Positions 25,958-33,878 of a stretch of DNA of 57,123 nt are shown one piece after another. A program made the translations under genes and the position numbers. The notes below the pieces were generated by a model, which was not told where the DNA came from, searched no databases, and saw nothing but the letters and a program-made list of their open reading frames with translations. The stretch's first letter is position 1, and each line of letters opens with the position of its first letter. Origin of the DNA: Roseibium sp. (lineage in GTDB: Bacteria; Pseudomonadota; Alphaproteobacteria; Rhizobiales; Stappiaceae); NCBI GenBank assembly GCA_017643925.1, contig JAEPML010000028.1, positions 1 through 57,123 on the forward strand. The letters run 5' to 3'.

Positions 25958-27451
25958 ATGGAACATTTCGACGTTGCTATTGTCGGATATGGACCGACAG
26001 GGGCCACCCTCGCGCATCTGCTGGGGCAATGCGGTCTGAAAACGCTGGTTCTGGAGCGAGAATCCGTTGCCTATCATTTGCCCCGGGCAGTCCACTTTGA
26101 TGCTGAAGTCATGCAGGTGTTTCAGTGGATCGGGATCGCAGAGGCCATGGAGCCCAAGACCTTCTATCATCCGGGAATGCGGTTCGTGGATGGCAGCGGC
26201 AAGCTGCTTCTGGACTGGCCGCGACCCCAGGGAGAAGGCCCTCAAGGCTGGCGGGCAAATTATCGCTTTCATCAGCCGGACCTGGAGGAACTCCTGCGGG
26301 AGCGCCTCAAAGCGAGATCCAGTGTTTCCGTTCGCACACGCTGCGATGTGTTCAACGCGGAAGACAAGGGGGACCTTGTGGAACTGCGCTTCGAGGACAT
26401 GTCCCGAGGCAAAGTTGAACGGGTCACAGCCAAATATGTGGTCGGGTGCGACGGAGCCCGGTCGTTGATCCGTCGCTACATAGAAAGCGATATGGAAGAC
26501 TACGGTTTTCACGAACGCTGGCTGGTCGTCGACGTAATCCTCAATCAGGACAAGCCGGATCTTGGCGATCATTCGATCCAGTATTGCGTGCCAGAACGAC
26601 CGGCAACCTATGTCCGATGCCCTGGGCTGCGCCGGCGCTGGGAAATCACGGTTCTACCGGATGAGGATGCGAACGAGATCAGCAAGCCGGAGAACGTGTG
26701 GAAGTTGCTGTCTGACTGGGTGACGCCGGAAGAGGCCGTTCTGGAACGCACGGCGGTCTATGTTTTTCATTCTCTGGTCGCCGAACGCTGGCGCAAGGGA
26801 CGGCTTCTTCTTGCAGGTGACGCCTGCCATCAGACACCACCCTTCATGGGGCAGGGCATGTGCGCAGGCATCAGGGACGTTGCCAACCTCTACTGGAAAC
26901 TCGCACTGGCGTGTCAAGGCAAGGTCAAGGGCAATCGGGCGGAGTTCCTGCTGGATACTTATGAAAGCGAACGCAAACCCAATGCGGCTGAATATATCCG
27001 CACGGCCGTACGTCTCGGTGGACTGATCAATGCTGCGGGCACGGAAGAGGCCCTGCGGGCAGCGTTGCCCGGGGTCGATGGCAGCGCACGGATGGTGAGC
27101 ATAGCGCCCCCTCTGGGCCCCGGACTTGGCTTTGGCGACAAGGCCGGACGTCTTTTCGGTCAACCTCGCCTTTCAGATGGAGACCTCATGAACGAGGTCT
27201 ATCCACACCAGTTTGCGCTTGTGTCGGAAGATGACCTTGCGCGGGGCCTGGAGTTGCCGCCCGGCGTTGCACTGGTCACCACAGCTCAGTCGAATGCGGA
27301 CAGGCACCTGGCTCATCTGGGGGCACGGGCGGCTGTTTTGCGCCCTGACGGGCACACGCTCGGGGCCGCGGACACGAAAGAAGAGTTGGCACTGCTGCTG
27401 GAAAGCGTTCTGCCCAATCCAATCACACAAAATGAACCGGAGATGGTCTGA
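25958..27451 (+). CDS. FAD-dependent aromatic hydroxylase (MhpA-like)
   Basis: The 497-residue group A flavoprotein monooxygenase starts at ATG 25958, with GGGGAG 7 nt before it; an upstream in-frame ATG at 25919 would overlap the dioxygenase gene. The dinucleotide motif 'VAIVGYGPTGATLAHLLG' (residues 6-23), the DG motif 'VVGCDGARSLIRR' (about 160-172) and the GD motif 'LLLAGDACHQTPPFMGQGM' (about 284-302) are present. Such enzymes use NAD(P)H and O2 to hydroxylate a phenolic ring ortho to the OH, as 3-(3-hydroxyphenyl)propionate hydroxylase does. The order hydroxylase, extradiol dioxygenase, hydrolase defines a short meta-cleavage route. Confidence 0.88.
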   Translation: MEHFDVAIVGYGPTGATLAHLLGQCGLKTLVLERESVAYHLPRAVHFDAEVMQVFQWIGIAEAMEPKTFYHPGMRFVDGSGKLLLDWPRPQGEGPQGWRANYRFHQPDLEELLRERLKARSSVSVRTRCDVFNAEDKGDLVELRFEDMSRGKVERVTAKYVVGCDGARSLIRRYIESDMEDYGFHERWLVVDVILNQDKPDLGDHSIQYCVPERPATYVRCPGLRRRWEITVLPDEDANEISKPENVWKLLSDWVTPEEAVLERTAVYVFHSLVAERWRKGRLLLAGDACHQTPPFMGQGMCAGIRDVANLYWKLALACQGKVKGNRAEFLLDTYESERKPNAAEYIRTAVRLGGLINAAGTEEALRAALPGVDGSARMVSIAPPLGPGLGFGDKAGRLFGQPRLSDGDLMNEVYPHQFALVSEDDLARGLELPPGVALVTTAQSNADRHLAHLGARAAVLRPDGHTLGAADTKEELALLLESVLPNPITQNEPEMV

Positions 27452-27454
27452 CCC

Positions 27455-28300
27455 ATGAAATTATGTTCTTTCACCAAGGACGGCCAATCGTCCTACGGCC
27501 TGGTCGCCGGCGGTGGTATCATCGATCTCGGGAAACGGTTCGAAGCGCGAACCTTGCGCGACTTTCTGGCAGAAGAGAGGTTGGATGCCGCCCGGGACTT
27601 TGAGAACTTGCCCATCGACCATGCGTTCGACGACGTCACACATGACCCTGTCATACCAAACCCGGACAAGATCATTTGCGTGGGGCTCAACTTTCATACG
27701 CATATTGAGGAAACGGGCCGCGAGGAGACAACTTTTCCCGTGTTGTTTGCGCGTTACTCCGGGTCTCAGGTCGGGCACCGGTCTGCCCTTATCAAACCGG
27801 TTGAGTCCGACATGTTCGACTATGAAGGCGAAGTTGCCGTGATCATTGGCAGGGAAGGGCGTCGAATTTCAGAGGATACGGCGCTCGATCATGTCGCGGG
27901 TTATGCCTGTTACAATGATGCCTCCGTGCGTGACTGGCAGAAGCATAGCCATCAGTTCATGCCGGGTAAGACCTTCGCGGGCACGGGAGGGTTCGGACCC
28001 TGGATGGTTACGGCGGACGAAATTCCGGATCCAACCGAAATGCGCCTTCAGACCCGCCTGAACGGACAGACCGTGCAGGACACCAGCCTGTCGCTGCTCG
28101 TGGCGTCCATACCCCGTCTGATTTCCTATTGCTCTACAATTCTGCCGTTGCTGCCGGGTGACGTGATTGTCTCAGGAACGCCCGGAGGTGTCGGCGCCAG
28201 GCGGTCTCCACCGCTATGGATGAAGGCGGGCGATGTCTGCGAGGTTGAGGTCTCCGGGATCGGGACGCTGACGAACCCTGTTCAGGCGGAAGTAGCCTGA
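27455..28300 (+). CDS. Fumarylacetoacetate hydrolase (FAH) family protein
   Basis: The 281-residue protein has an N-terminal cap (1-65) and the FAH fold. Likely Mg2+ ligands are Glu124 and Glu126 ('FDYEGEVAVIIGREGR') and Asp155 ('CYNDASVRDWQ'), followed by 'PGKTFAGTGGFGPWMVTADE' and 'PGDVIVSGTPGGVG'. Family members hydrolyse C-C bonds of acylpyruvates or hydrate/decarboxylate 2-oxo-dienoates. In this operon it would process the ring-cleavage product. No alpha/beta-fold MhpC-type hydrolase is encoded nearby, so this protein may carry out the C-C cleavage itself. It starts 3 nt after the hydroxylase stop codon. Confidence 0.9.
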   Translation: MKLCSFTKDGQSSYGLVAGGGIIDLGKRFEARTLRDFLAEERLDAARDFENLPIDHAFDDVTHDPVIPNPDKIICVGLNFHTHIEETGREETTFPVLFARYSGSQVGHRSALIKPVESDMFDYEGEVAVIIGREGRRISEDTALDHVAGYACYNDASVRDWQKHSHQFMPGKTFAGTGGFGPWMVTADEIPDPTEMRLQTRLNGQTVQDTSLSLLVASIPRLISYCSTILPLLPGDVIVSGTPGGVGARRSPPLWMKAGDVCEVEVSGIGTLTNPVQAEVA

Positions 28301-28338
28301 TCTTTTCAACCGACTGGAACTTGTGAGACAGTCGTCGG

Positions 28339-29130
28339 ATGGCAATGCTTGATGATGACGGGAAATCCAGTAGCAGCGCCGTGCGCTCGCTTGCGCGCGG
28401 CCTTGCCATTCTGCGTTACGTCAACAAGATGGGCGAAGTTCGTCCGGGCGAGATCGCCAAGGCACTCGATGTCCCGCGTCCAACGGTTTACCGTTTGCTG
28501 GAGACGCTGGAGGAGCTCGGGTATGTGGCCTTTTCGGCAACCTCCAGCAATGTGCGGGTAACACGTCTGGCGGCGGCCCTGGGAGATGGCCACGCACTGA
28601 CTTCCGAGATTTGTGAGGCTGCAGGGCCCCTGTTTGCAGAGTATTCAAGCCGCCTTGTATGGCCGCTTGATCTGTCCGTTTACAACAATGCGGCGATGAT
28701 CATTCAGGAAACCACACACGGCAGATCACCGCTTTCCATCGATCGTGGCATGACCGGGGTTCGATTGCCGGTGTTGCGAACTTCGGCCGGGCGGGCCTAC
28801 TTGAGCTTTTGTCCGGACCAGGAACGGGATTTGATCCTGGACCACATTCGTCGCCTGGAAGACCCTGAAGATCTGCCTTTTCTCGAGGCGCGATGGCTTA
28901 ACCGCCTGATTGGTGAGACGCGCGCCCGCGGCATTGCAATCCGGGACGCGGGCGAGTTTCGCCCGCAGACCGCCTCGATCGCTGCTCCTGTCCTGCTCGA
29001 TGGGGATCTCTTGGGATGTGTGTCGCTTATCTGGATACGCAGCGCCATGGACAGCGCACGGGCCCTGGAGGAATTTGGAGACCCATTGCTGGAAATCGCG
29101 GGGAAGATGGGCGAGGCACTTTCCGGGTAA
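28339..29130 (+). CDS. IclR family transcriptional regulator
   Basis: The 263-residue regulator has an N-terminal winged helix-turn-helix (about 15-75, 'SLARGLAILRYVNKMGEVRPG' region and 'EIAKALDVPRPTVYRLLETL') and a C-terminal effector domain (90-260). It sits 38 nt after the FAH gene on the same strand, so it is probably the local regulator of the TRAP-aromatic operon. IclR relatives such as MhpR and PcaR control aromatic degradation with the pathway substrate as effector. Its predicted target could be the GTCCGCC-N-GGCGGAC palindrome that occurs twice in the operon. No clear Shine-Dalgarno precedes the ATG. Confidence 0.9.
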   Translation: MAMLDDDGKSSSSAVRSLARGLAILRYVNKMGEVRPGEIAKALDVPRPTVYRLLETLEELGYVAFSATSSNVRVTRLAAALGDGHALTSEICEAAGPLFAEYSSRLVWPLDLSVYNNAAMIIQETTHGRSPLSIDRGMTGVRLPVLRTSAGRAYLSFCPDQERDLILDHIRRLEDPEDLPFLEARWLNRLIGETRARGIAIRDAGEFRPQTASIAAPVLLDGDLLGCVSLIWIRSAMDSARALEEFGDPLLEIAGKMGEALSG

Positions 29131-29263
29131 CCCAAGCTTCGGATCAGAACGGTCGGTTTTTCGCCGGACATTTCGTCTTCCGAAGAGGGCCCGACGGTTG
29201 AGCACTGCTTCAAATCAAAGTTCGGTTCGTGCTCCGATGTCCCGGAATCGCCAGTTTCTCACA

Positions 29264-29279
29264 CTTATGATCTCATAAG
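29264..29279. repeat. 16-bp palindrome CTTATGA-TC-TCATAAG upstream of the Na/Pi transporter gene
   Basis: Perfect 7-bp arms lie 105 bp before the transporter start, in AT-rich DNA. On the plus strand the stem is followed by A, not T, so it is not a terminator for the IclR gene. A regulator site is the more likely reading. I see no convincing Pho box. Confidence 0.4.
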
Positions 29280-29383
29280 AAAAAAGTGTACTGAGTGCGT
29301 TGATTGTTGTTTTCAATTTCGTTCGCTTTCGATAAACTTGCGCGGCTAACTAAAAAACAAATATGAGATAACAGCTTAGCGCC

Positions 29384-31042
29384 ATGGCGATACTCGTTTT
29401 AATCAAGATGTTGGGGGCAGTTATGCTGCTCCTTTATGCGGTGAGAATGGTTCGAACCGGCTTTGAGCGTGCATCCGGGCCATCCCTGAGGCGGGTGATT
29501 GGAAAAGCCGCGTCCGGACGGATAACAGGGGCCGCATCGGGAACCATTGTCGCTATCATGCTTCAAAGTGCGACCGCTGTTGCCGTTCTGGCTGCAGGGT
29601 TCGCAACGTCCGGGTTCATTTCGACAGCTGCAGGGTTGGCGGTATTGCTGGGAGCTGATCTGGGATCCGCCCTGGTTGTCCAGTTCCTGTCGTTCGATCT
29701 GAGCTGGCTGATCCCGTTGTTGCTGGCTGTAGGTGCATGGCTCTTTCTCAAGATTGAATCGCGCCAGGTAAAGCAGACAGGCCGGATCTTGATCGGGATT
29801 GCGCTCGTCCTGATTTCACTCCAGATGATCGGAGAGTCGACGGCCCCGCTGAAAGAAGCGAATTTCATGCCCCACGTGGCCGGCTTTCTGGCAAACGACG
29901 CGCCGACGGCGCTTGCCCTGGGGGCTCTCCTCGCGTTTCTCGTTCACTCCAGCGTGGCCGCCGTTCTCATGGTCGCGGCATTTGTATTGAATGCCGGCTT
30001 GCCCATGGAAGCTGCAATTCCCCTGGTCCTCGGCGCTAACATAGGTGCCGGACTGGTGGCTATCTGGTTGACGCGGGGCATGGAGCACAAGGCCCGTCTT
30101 TTGCCATTGGGGAATTTCGTTTTCAGGGCAGGAGGCGCGATCCTGACGCTGATCGCCTTTTCCTTTTACGCGCCCCCACTGGAAAATGTCAGCAGCAACC
30201 CGGCTCAGCAGGTTGTTGCGCTACATGTGTTGTTCAATCTGGCTCTGGTTCTGATCTGCCTGCCTCTGACAGGCGTTGTTGCCCGGCTGGTCGAGTTTGC
30301 CTTGCCGTTGAACGAAACGTCCGGCGAGAGTGATCAGTTTGCCCCGCAAAGCTCGCTTGATGAGAGGGTGGTTCATATTCCACGCCTGGCGCTGGCCAGC
30401 GCAACGCGCGAACTGTTGCGCATGGGCGAGATCGTCGAGGCGATGGCAAGACCGGTCATGATGATGCTCGAACGGGGGACCGAAGAGGAAATAAGGCGGC
30501 TGCAGCGGCTTGATGCCGATGTGAACAAGATCCATTCCGATATCAAGCTCTATATTGCGGAGGTCAATCGGGGCGAATTGACCTCCGAAGAGGCCGAGCA
30601 GAGCATGGAGCTGGTCAGCTATGCGGTAAACTTGGAGCGGGCAGGGGATCTGGTCTCGAAGAACCTCTTCGAACGTGCCCTGGATTTGCAGAAGAACCGC
30701 ATAAACTTCTCGCCCGAGGGGCAGATGGAACTGGAGAGCCTGCATGATCGCGTGCTGGCCAACATGAACCTTGCCCTGAACGTGCTTGTATCCGCAGACG
30801 TGGAATCGGCGCGTGAACTGATCGCGGAAAAGGACCGGATGCGCGAGCTGGAACGCGAGAGCCACAACCGGCACCTGGACAGATTGAAAACCAGAACCCC
30901 GGAAAGCATGGAATCCAGCAATGCGCATATGGAAGTTGTTCGCAGCCTGAAGGAGATCAATTCCCTTTTCGCCGCCGTCGCGGTTCCCATTCTGGCCAGG
31001 GAAGGGCAGTTGAGGGATACCCGGCTGGTTCCGGCAGAGTAG
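29384..31042 (+). CDS. Na/Pi-cotransporter family protein with C-terminal PhoU-like domain
   Basis: The 552-residue protein joins a membrane part (1-310) with two inverted Na/Pi-cotransporter II repeats, marked by 'GTIVAIMLQSATAVAVLAAG' and 'FLVHSSVAAVLMVAAFVLNAG', to a cytoplasmic helical PhoU-like domain (about 330-540, with 'EEIRRLQRLDADVNKIHSDI'). Family members such as NptA and YjbB move phosphate with sodium, often outward in bacteria. The ATG at 29384 has a poor ribosome binding site. The gene is single and followed by a hairpin without a T-run. The transport direction cannot be told from sequence. Confidence 0.88.
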   Translation: MAILVLIKMLGAVMLLLYAVRMVRTGFERASGPSLRRVIGKAASGRITGAASGTIVAIMLQSATAVAVLAAGFATSGFISTAAGLAVLLGADLGSALVVQFLSFDLSWLIPLLLAVGAWLFLKIESRQVKQTGRILIGIALVLISLQMIGESTAPLKEANFMPHVAGFLANDAPTALALGALLAFLVHSSVAAVLMVAAFVLNAGLPMEAAIPLVLGANIGAGLVAIWLTRGMEHKARLLPLGNFVFRAGGAILTLIAFSFYAPPLENVSSNPAQQVVALHVLFNLALVLICLPLTGVVARLVEFALPLNETSGESDQFAPQSSLDERVVHIPRLALASATRELLRMGEIVEAMARPVMMMLERGTEEEIRRLQRLDADVNKIHSDIKLYIAEVNRGELTSEEAEQSMELVSYAVNLERAGDLVSKNLFERALDLQKNRINFSPEGQMELESLHDRVLANMNLALNVLVSADVESARELIAEKDRMRELERESHNRHLDRLKTRTPESMESSNAHMEVVRSLKEINSLFAAVAVPILAREGQLRDTRLVPAE

Positions 31043-31052
31043 CCTCCAGAGA

Positions 31053-31081
31053 CTTCCGGCGATGCGCAGGCACGCCGGAAG
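31053..31081 (+). repeat. Hairpin after the Na/Pi transporter gene
   Basis: CTTCCGGC (31053-31060) and GCCGGAAG (31074-31081) form an 8-bp stem with a 13-nt loop and no T-run, possibly a weak or factor-dependent terminator. Confidence 0.4.
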
Positions 31082-31183
31082 ACATGGCTCGGCGATCGCG
31101 ACAGACCACGGCAGAAAACAACATGCACGTGGTCGAAGGAAAGGTGGTCGGTGATTTCCTAATCTACCTTTCATTTCCGTAAG

Positions 31184-31226
31184 TTATCCACATTGAAAAA
31201 CCAGCTGTTTGAAGTGGAAAAACCAG
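31184..31226 (+). promoter_or_regulatory. Perfect DnaA box beside a GAAAAACCAG direct repeat
   Basis: TTATCCACA (31184-31192) equals the strong DnaA-box consensus. Immediately after it GAAAAACCAG occurs twice (31195-31204 and 31217-31226), start to start 22 bp apart, about two helical turns. The cluster lies 150 bp upstream of the first tRNA-Asp. One box alone does not make an origin. Confidence 0.4.
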
Positions 31227-31275
31227 TTTGTCTGCCGCTTTGTCAAAAAACGGCAATTTGGATGCATTAGGGAGC

Positions 31276-31304
31276 TTGACTTCGCAATCCAGCCGCCGTA
31301 CATC
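31276..31304 (+). promoter_or_regulatory. Promoter of the tRNA-Asp pair
   Basis: TTGACT (31276-31281), a 17-nt spacer, and TACATC (31299-31304) lie 37 nt before the first tRNA-Asp. Confidence 0.4.
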
Positions 31305-31341
31305 AGCGCCACTTCGCGACGACATCTCGTCGCCGCGCGAA

Positions 31342-31418
31342 GCGGGTGTAGCTCAGTTGGTTAGAGTGCCGGCCTGTCACGCCGGAGGTCGCGGGTTCGA
31401 GCCCCGTCACTCGCGCCA
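31342..31418 (+). tRNA. tRNA-Asp (anticodon GTC), copy 1
   Basis: The 77-nt cloverleaf has acceptor GCGGGTG/CACTCGC, anticodon stem CCGGC/GCCGG around CTGTCAC (anticodon GTC), T arm with GGTTCGAGCCC, and an encoded CCA. It is identical to the copy at 31473. Confidence 0.96.
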
Positions 31419-31472
31419 CTTCCTGAAATGTACTGACGTACTTTTTGGAGTGGCGCACTATACCGTGAATGT

Positions 31473-31549
31473 GCGGGTGTAGCTCAGTTGGTTAGAGTGC
31501 CGGCCTGTCACGCCGGAGGTCGCGGGTTCGAGCCCCGTCACTCGCGCCA
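31473..31549 (+). tRNA. tRNA-Asp (anticodon GTC), copy 2
   Basis: This 77-nt gene has the same sequence as copy 1, which ends 54 nt upstream. It is bracketed by an inverted repeat TACCGTGA (31461-31468) and TCACGGTA (31551-31558) that would extend the acceptor stem of the precursor. Confidence 0.96.
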
Positions 31550-32031
31550 CTCACGGTATCCCAAATATCTCAACAACTTTTCCTGATTTATTGAGGTGGC
31601 ACATTAGAAGTGTGTTCACATGCGACTGGTTGCGCGCGGTCTTTGCAGGTGCGGCGACGGCAGCAACGCTTTGCAATTCCGGATGCTGTCGCTTTGATTT
31701 TCCTTGATTCCATTGCGAATCTTGTCTCAGTTGGAGATCTGGTGAAGGTGCGTCATTATTCCCATCAGTTTGAATTGGGAAATTGGTGAGCCAAAAACTG
31801 GCTAAAATTGGGGGATTGTCGAGGCTCGTCTGAAATTTGGTTCAAGCGTGGCAATAGTTTGACCGCAAGTGGGTCTTGCGTTGCACCAAGGCGTAAGCTA
31901 AGCGTGCGCTCGCATGTTGGTTTCAGATGGTCGATGAGTTCTGCATGGCCGCTCGCCCCTTGGGGCACGAAGCGCAGAACCTCGGTGTTGGATCGCCCTG
32001 ATCCACATCCATATGCAAGGACGCGAAAGAA
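31550..32031 (+). other. 482-nt leader region of the nuo operon
   Basis: I see no gene here. The nuo promoter should lie in this stretch. A weak candidate is TTGCGT (31876-31881) with TAAGCG (31899-31904) at 17-nt spacing. The nearer half of the leader has no obvious hairpin or riboswitch-like fold that I can support by eye. Confidence 0.4.
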
Positions 32032-32397
32032 ATGGAAGAACTGTTGCGGGAATACGTCCCGATTGTCGTTTTCCTCGGCATTGCGCTGGTGATCGGCCTT
32101 GCATTGCTGGTGTCTCCCTTCCTGCTTGCCTACAAGAACCCAGACCCCGAGAAGCTTTCGGCATACGAATGTGGATTCAACGCTTTCGATGATGCCCGCA
32201 TGAAGTTCGACATTCGGTTTTACCTAGTCGCAATCCTGTTCATCATCTTTGACCTCGAAGTGGCCTTCCTGTTTCCGTGGGCAACCGTCTTCGGTGATCT
32301 GGGCTGGTACGGTTTCTGGTCGATGATGGTCTTCCTGGGCGTCCTGACTGTCGGCTTCATCTACGAATGGAAAAAGGGAGCGCTGGAATGGGATTGA
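32032..32397 (+). CDS. nuoA: NADH-quinone oxidoreductase subunit A
   Basis: The 121-residue membrane subunit of complex I has three spans ('IVVFLGIALVIGLALLV', 'FYLVAILFIIFDLEVAFLF', 'WSMMVFLGVLTVGFIYEW'). The conserved loop 'YECGFNAFDDARMKFDIRFY' between spans 1 and 2 helps line the quinone-entry region. It opens the 14-subunit nuo operon and overlaps nuoB by 10 nt, implying coupled translation. Length is normal. Confidence 0.96.
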   Translation: MEELLREYVPIVVFLGIALVIGLALLVSPFLLAYKNPDPEKLSAYECGFNAFDDARMKFDIRFYLVAILFIIFDLEVAFLFPWATVFGDLGWYGFWSMMVFLGVLTVGFIYEWKKGALEWD

Positions 32398-32966
32398 CCA
32401 CGACCAAGCCGCTCGTCACCGAGCAGCCGAAAGGCATTCTTGATCCGAATACCGGAAAACCTGTGGGTGCCGACGATCCGTTTTTCATGGAAGTGAACGA
32501 CGAGCTGGCCGACAAGGGTTTCCTGGTTACGTCCACCGACAATCTGATCCAGTGGGCGCGCACCGGATCACTGATGTGGATGACGTTCGGACTGGCTTGC
32601 TGCGCCGTTGAGATGATGCAGATGTCCATGCCGCGTTACGATGCCGAGCGGTTTGGCTTTGCCCCGCGCGCGTCACCGCGACAGTCGGACGTGATGATTG
32701 TTGCCGGGACCCTGACGAACAAGATGGCACCTGCGCTGCGCAAGGTTTACGACCAGATGCCGGAGCCGCGTTACGTCATTTCGATGGGATCCTGCGCCAA
32801 TGGGGGCGGGTACTACCATTATTCCTATTCGGTGGTCCGCGGATGTGACCGGGTGGTCCCGGTCGACATCTACGTTCCGGGCTGCCCGCCGACGGCTGAA
32901 GCGCTTCTTTACGGTGTCCTGATGCTGCAGAAGAAGATCCGCCGTACGGGCACGATTGAACGATAA
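32388..32966 (+). CDS. nuoB: NADH-quinone oxidoreductase subunit B
   Basis: The 192-residue peripheral subunit carries cluster N2, the 4Fe-4S centre that hands electrons to quinone. Its ligands are in 'GLACCAVEMM' (adjacent cysteines), 'SMGSCANGGGYYHY' and 'VDIYVPGCPPTAEALLYG'. The ATG at 32388 lies inside the nuoA end and has AAAGGGAG about 10 nt before it. A start at 32367 is open but lacks that spacing. Two hairpins follow before nuoC. Confidence 0.96.
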   Translation: MGLTTTKPLVTEQPKGILDPNTGKPVGADDPFFMEVNDELADKGFLVTSTDNLIQWARTGSLMWMTFGLACCAVEMMQMSMPRYDAERFGFAPRASPRQSDVMIVAGTLTNKMAPALRKVYDQMPEPRYVISMGSCANGGGYYHYSYSVVRGCDRVVPVDIYVPGCPPTAEALLYGVLMLQKKIRRTGTIER

Positions 32967-32970
32967 GTTT

Positions 32971-33018
32971 TGCCGCCTCCGGGCGGCAGATTATTAAGTC
33001 GGAACGTCCCGCGTTCCG
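32971..33018 (+). repeat. Two consecutive hairpins between nuoB and nuoC
   Basis: TGCCGCC-TCCG-GGCGGCA (32971-32988) and CGGAACG-N5-CGTTCCG (33000-33018) fill most of the 85-nt gap. The first resembles an attenuator stem with a poor T-run; both may tune downstream expression or protect mRNA ends. Confidence 0.5.
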
Positions 33019-33051
33019 CGATTGGGCTCCTTTGGAGTGAGGGCGATAAAG

Positions 33052-33657
33052 ATGGATGAGACATTGAAGGAACTCGCTGAGCATATTGAGCTTGGCCTGG
33101 CAGAGTCCCTTGTGTCCTGGAAGGTCGAATATGGTGAGCTGACGCTGACCGTAAACGCGACCGACATTCTCGATGTGGTCCGTTTTCTGCGCGACAACAG
33201 TTCCTGCAAATTCGTCAACCTGACCGATATTTGCGGCGTCGACTATCCGGCGCGCGAAAAACGCTTTGACGTGGTTTACCACTTCCTGTCACCGGTCCAG
33301 AACGAACGTATCCGTGTGAAGATCGCGACCGACGAGACGACGCCGGTGGCGTCGCTGACGCCGCTTTTCCCCGGAGCCGAATGGTTCGAACGCGAAGCCT
33401 ACGACATGTACGGCATCCTGTTCACCGGGCACCCGGACCTGCGCCGCATCCTGACCGACTATGGTTTTGACGGTCACCCGCTTCGCAAGGACTTTCCGGT
33501 CACGGGTTTCGTTGAAGTGCGTTACGACGACGAAAAGAAACGTGTTGTCTACGAGCCGGTTCGCCTGAATCAGGAAATGCGGTCCTTCGACTTTCTTTCA
33601 CCCTGGGAAGGCACGGACTACGTGCTGCCAGGCGATGAAAAAGCCGAGACGAACTGA
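33052..33657 (+). CDS. nuoC: NADH-quinone oxidoreductase subunit C
   Basis: The 201-residue peripheral-arm subunit has the 30-kDa signature 'EREAYDMYGILFTGHPDLRRILTDYGF' split around residues 116-142 and ends with 'VYEPVRLNQEMRSFDFLSPWEG'. The ATG at 33052 has GGAGTGAGGG upstream and gives the usual N-terminus 'MDETLKELAEHIE'; a reading from 33022 lacks these. It is separate from nuoD, as in most alphaproteobacteria. Confidence 0.95.
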   Translation: MDETLKELAEHIELGLAESLVSWKVEYGELTLTVNATDILDVVRFLRDNSSCKFVNLTDICGVDYPAREKRFDVVYHFLSPVQNERIRVKIATDETTPVASLTPLFPGAEWFEREAYDMYGILFTGHPDLRRILTDYGFDGHPLRKDFPVTGFVEVRYDDEKKRVVYEPVRLNQEMRSFDFLSPWEGTDYVLPGDEKAETN

Positions 33658-33668
33658 GGCAGGGCGGA

Positions 33669-33878
33669 ATGAGCGATCGGCTAACAGGTGGATGTTTTTC
33701 TGGCGCGGTGCGGTTCACTGCGCAGGCCCATGATGATCCCTCGGTCTTGAAGTTCAACATGGAAACCCTTGCTGACGAACAGCCAGACAACTTTGCCGTC
33801 GCCAACGACACCCGCACAACGACGGGTCCGGAAGTGATTGCCTATTTTATCCAACAGCAGGAACCTCAACATGGCTGA
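33669..33878 (+). CDS. Small protein inside the nuo operon, N-terminus like a GFA/CENP-V zinc protein fragment
   Basis: A 69-residue frame lies between nuoC (11 nt upstream) and nuoD (8-nt overlap), with a good Shine-Dalgarno (AGGGCGGA). The first 17 residues, 'MSDRLTGGCFSGAVRFT', look like the start of a GFA-family protein (GGC-x-CGAVRY), but the second zinc cysteine is Ser and the other zinc ligands are absent. The remaining 'DPSVLKFNMETLADEQPDNF' region is not recognised. It may be a decayed GFA gene kept because its stop overlaps the nuoD start, or a true small accessory protein. It is not a complex I subunit known to me. Confidence 0.5.
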   Translation: MSDRLTGGCFSGAVRFTAQAHDDPSVLKFNMETLADEQPDNFAVANDTRTTTGPEVIAYFIQQQEPQHG

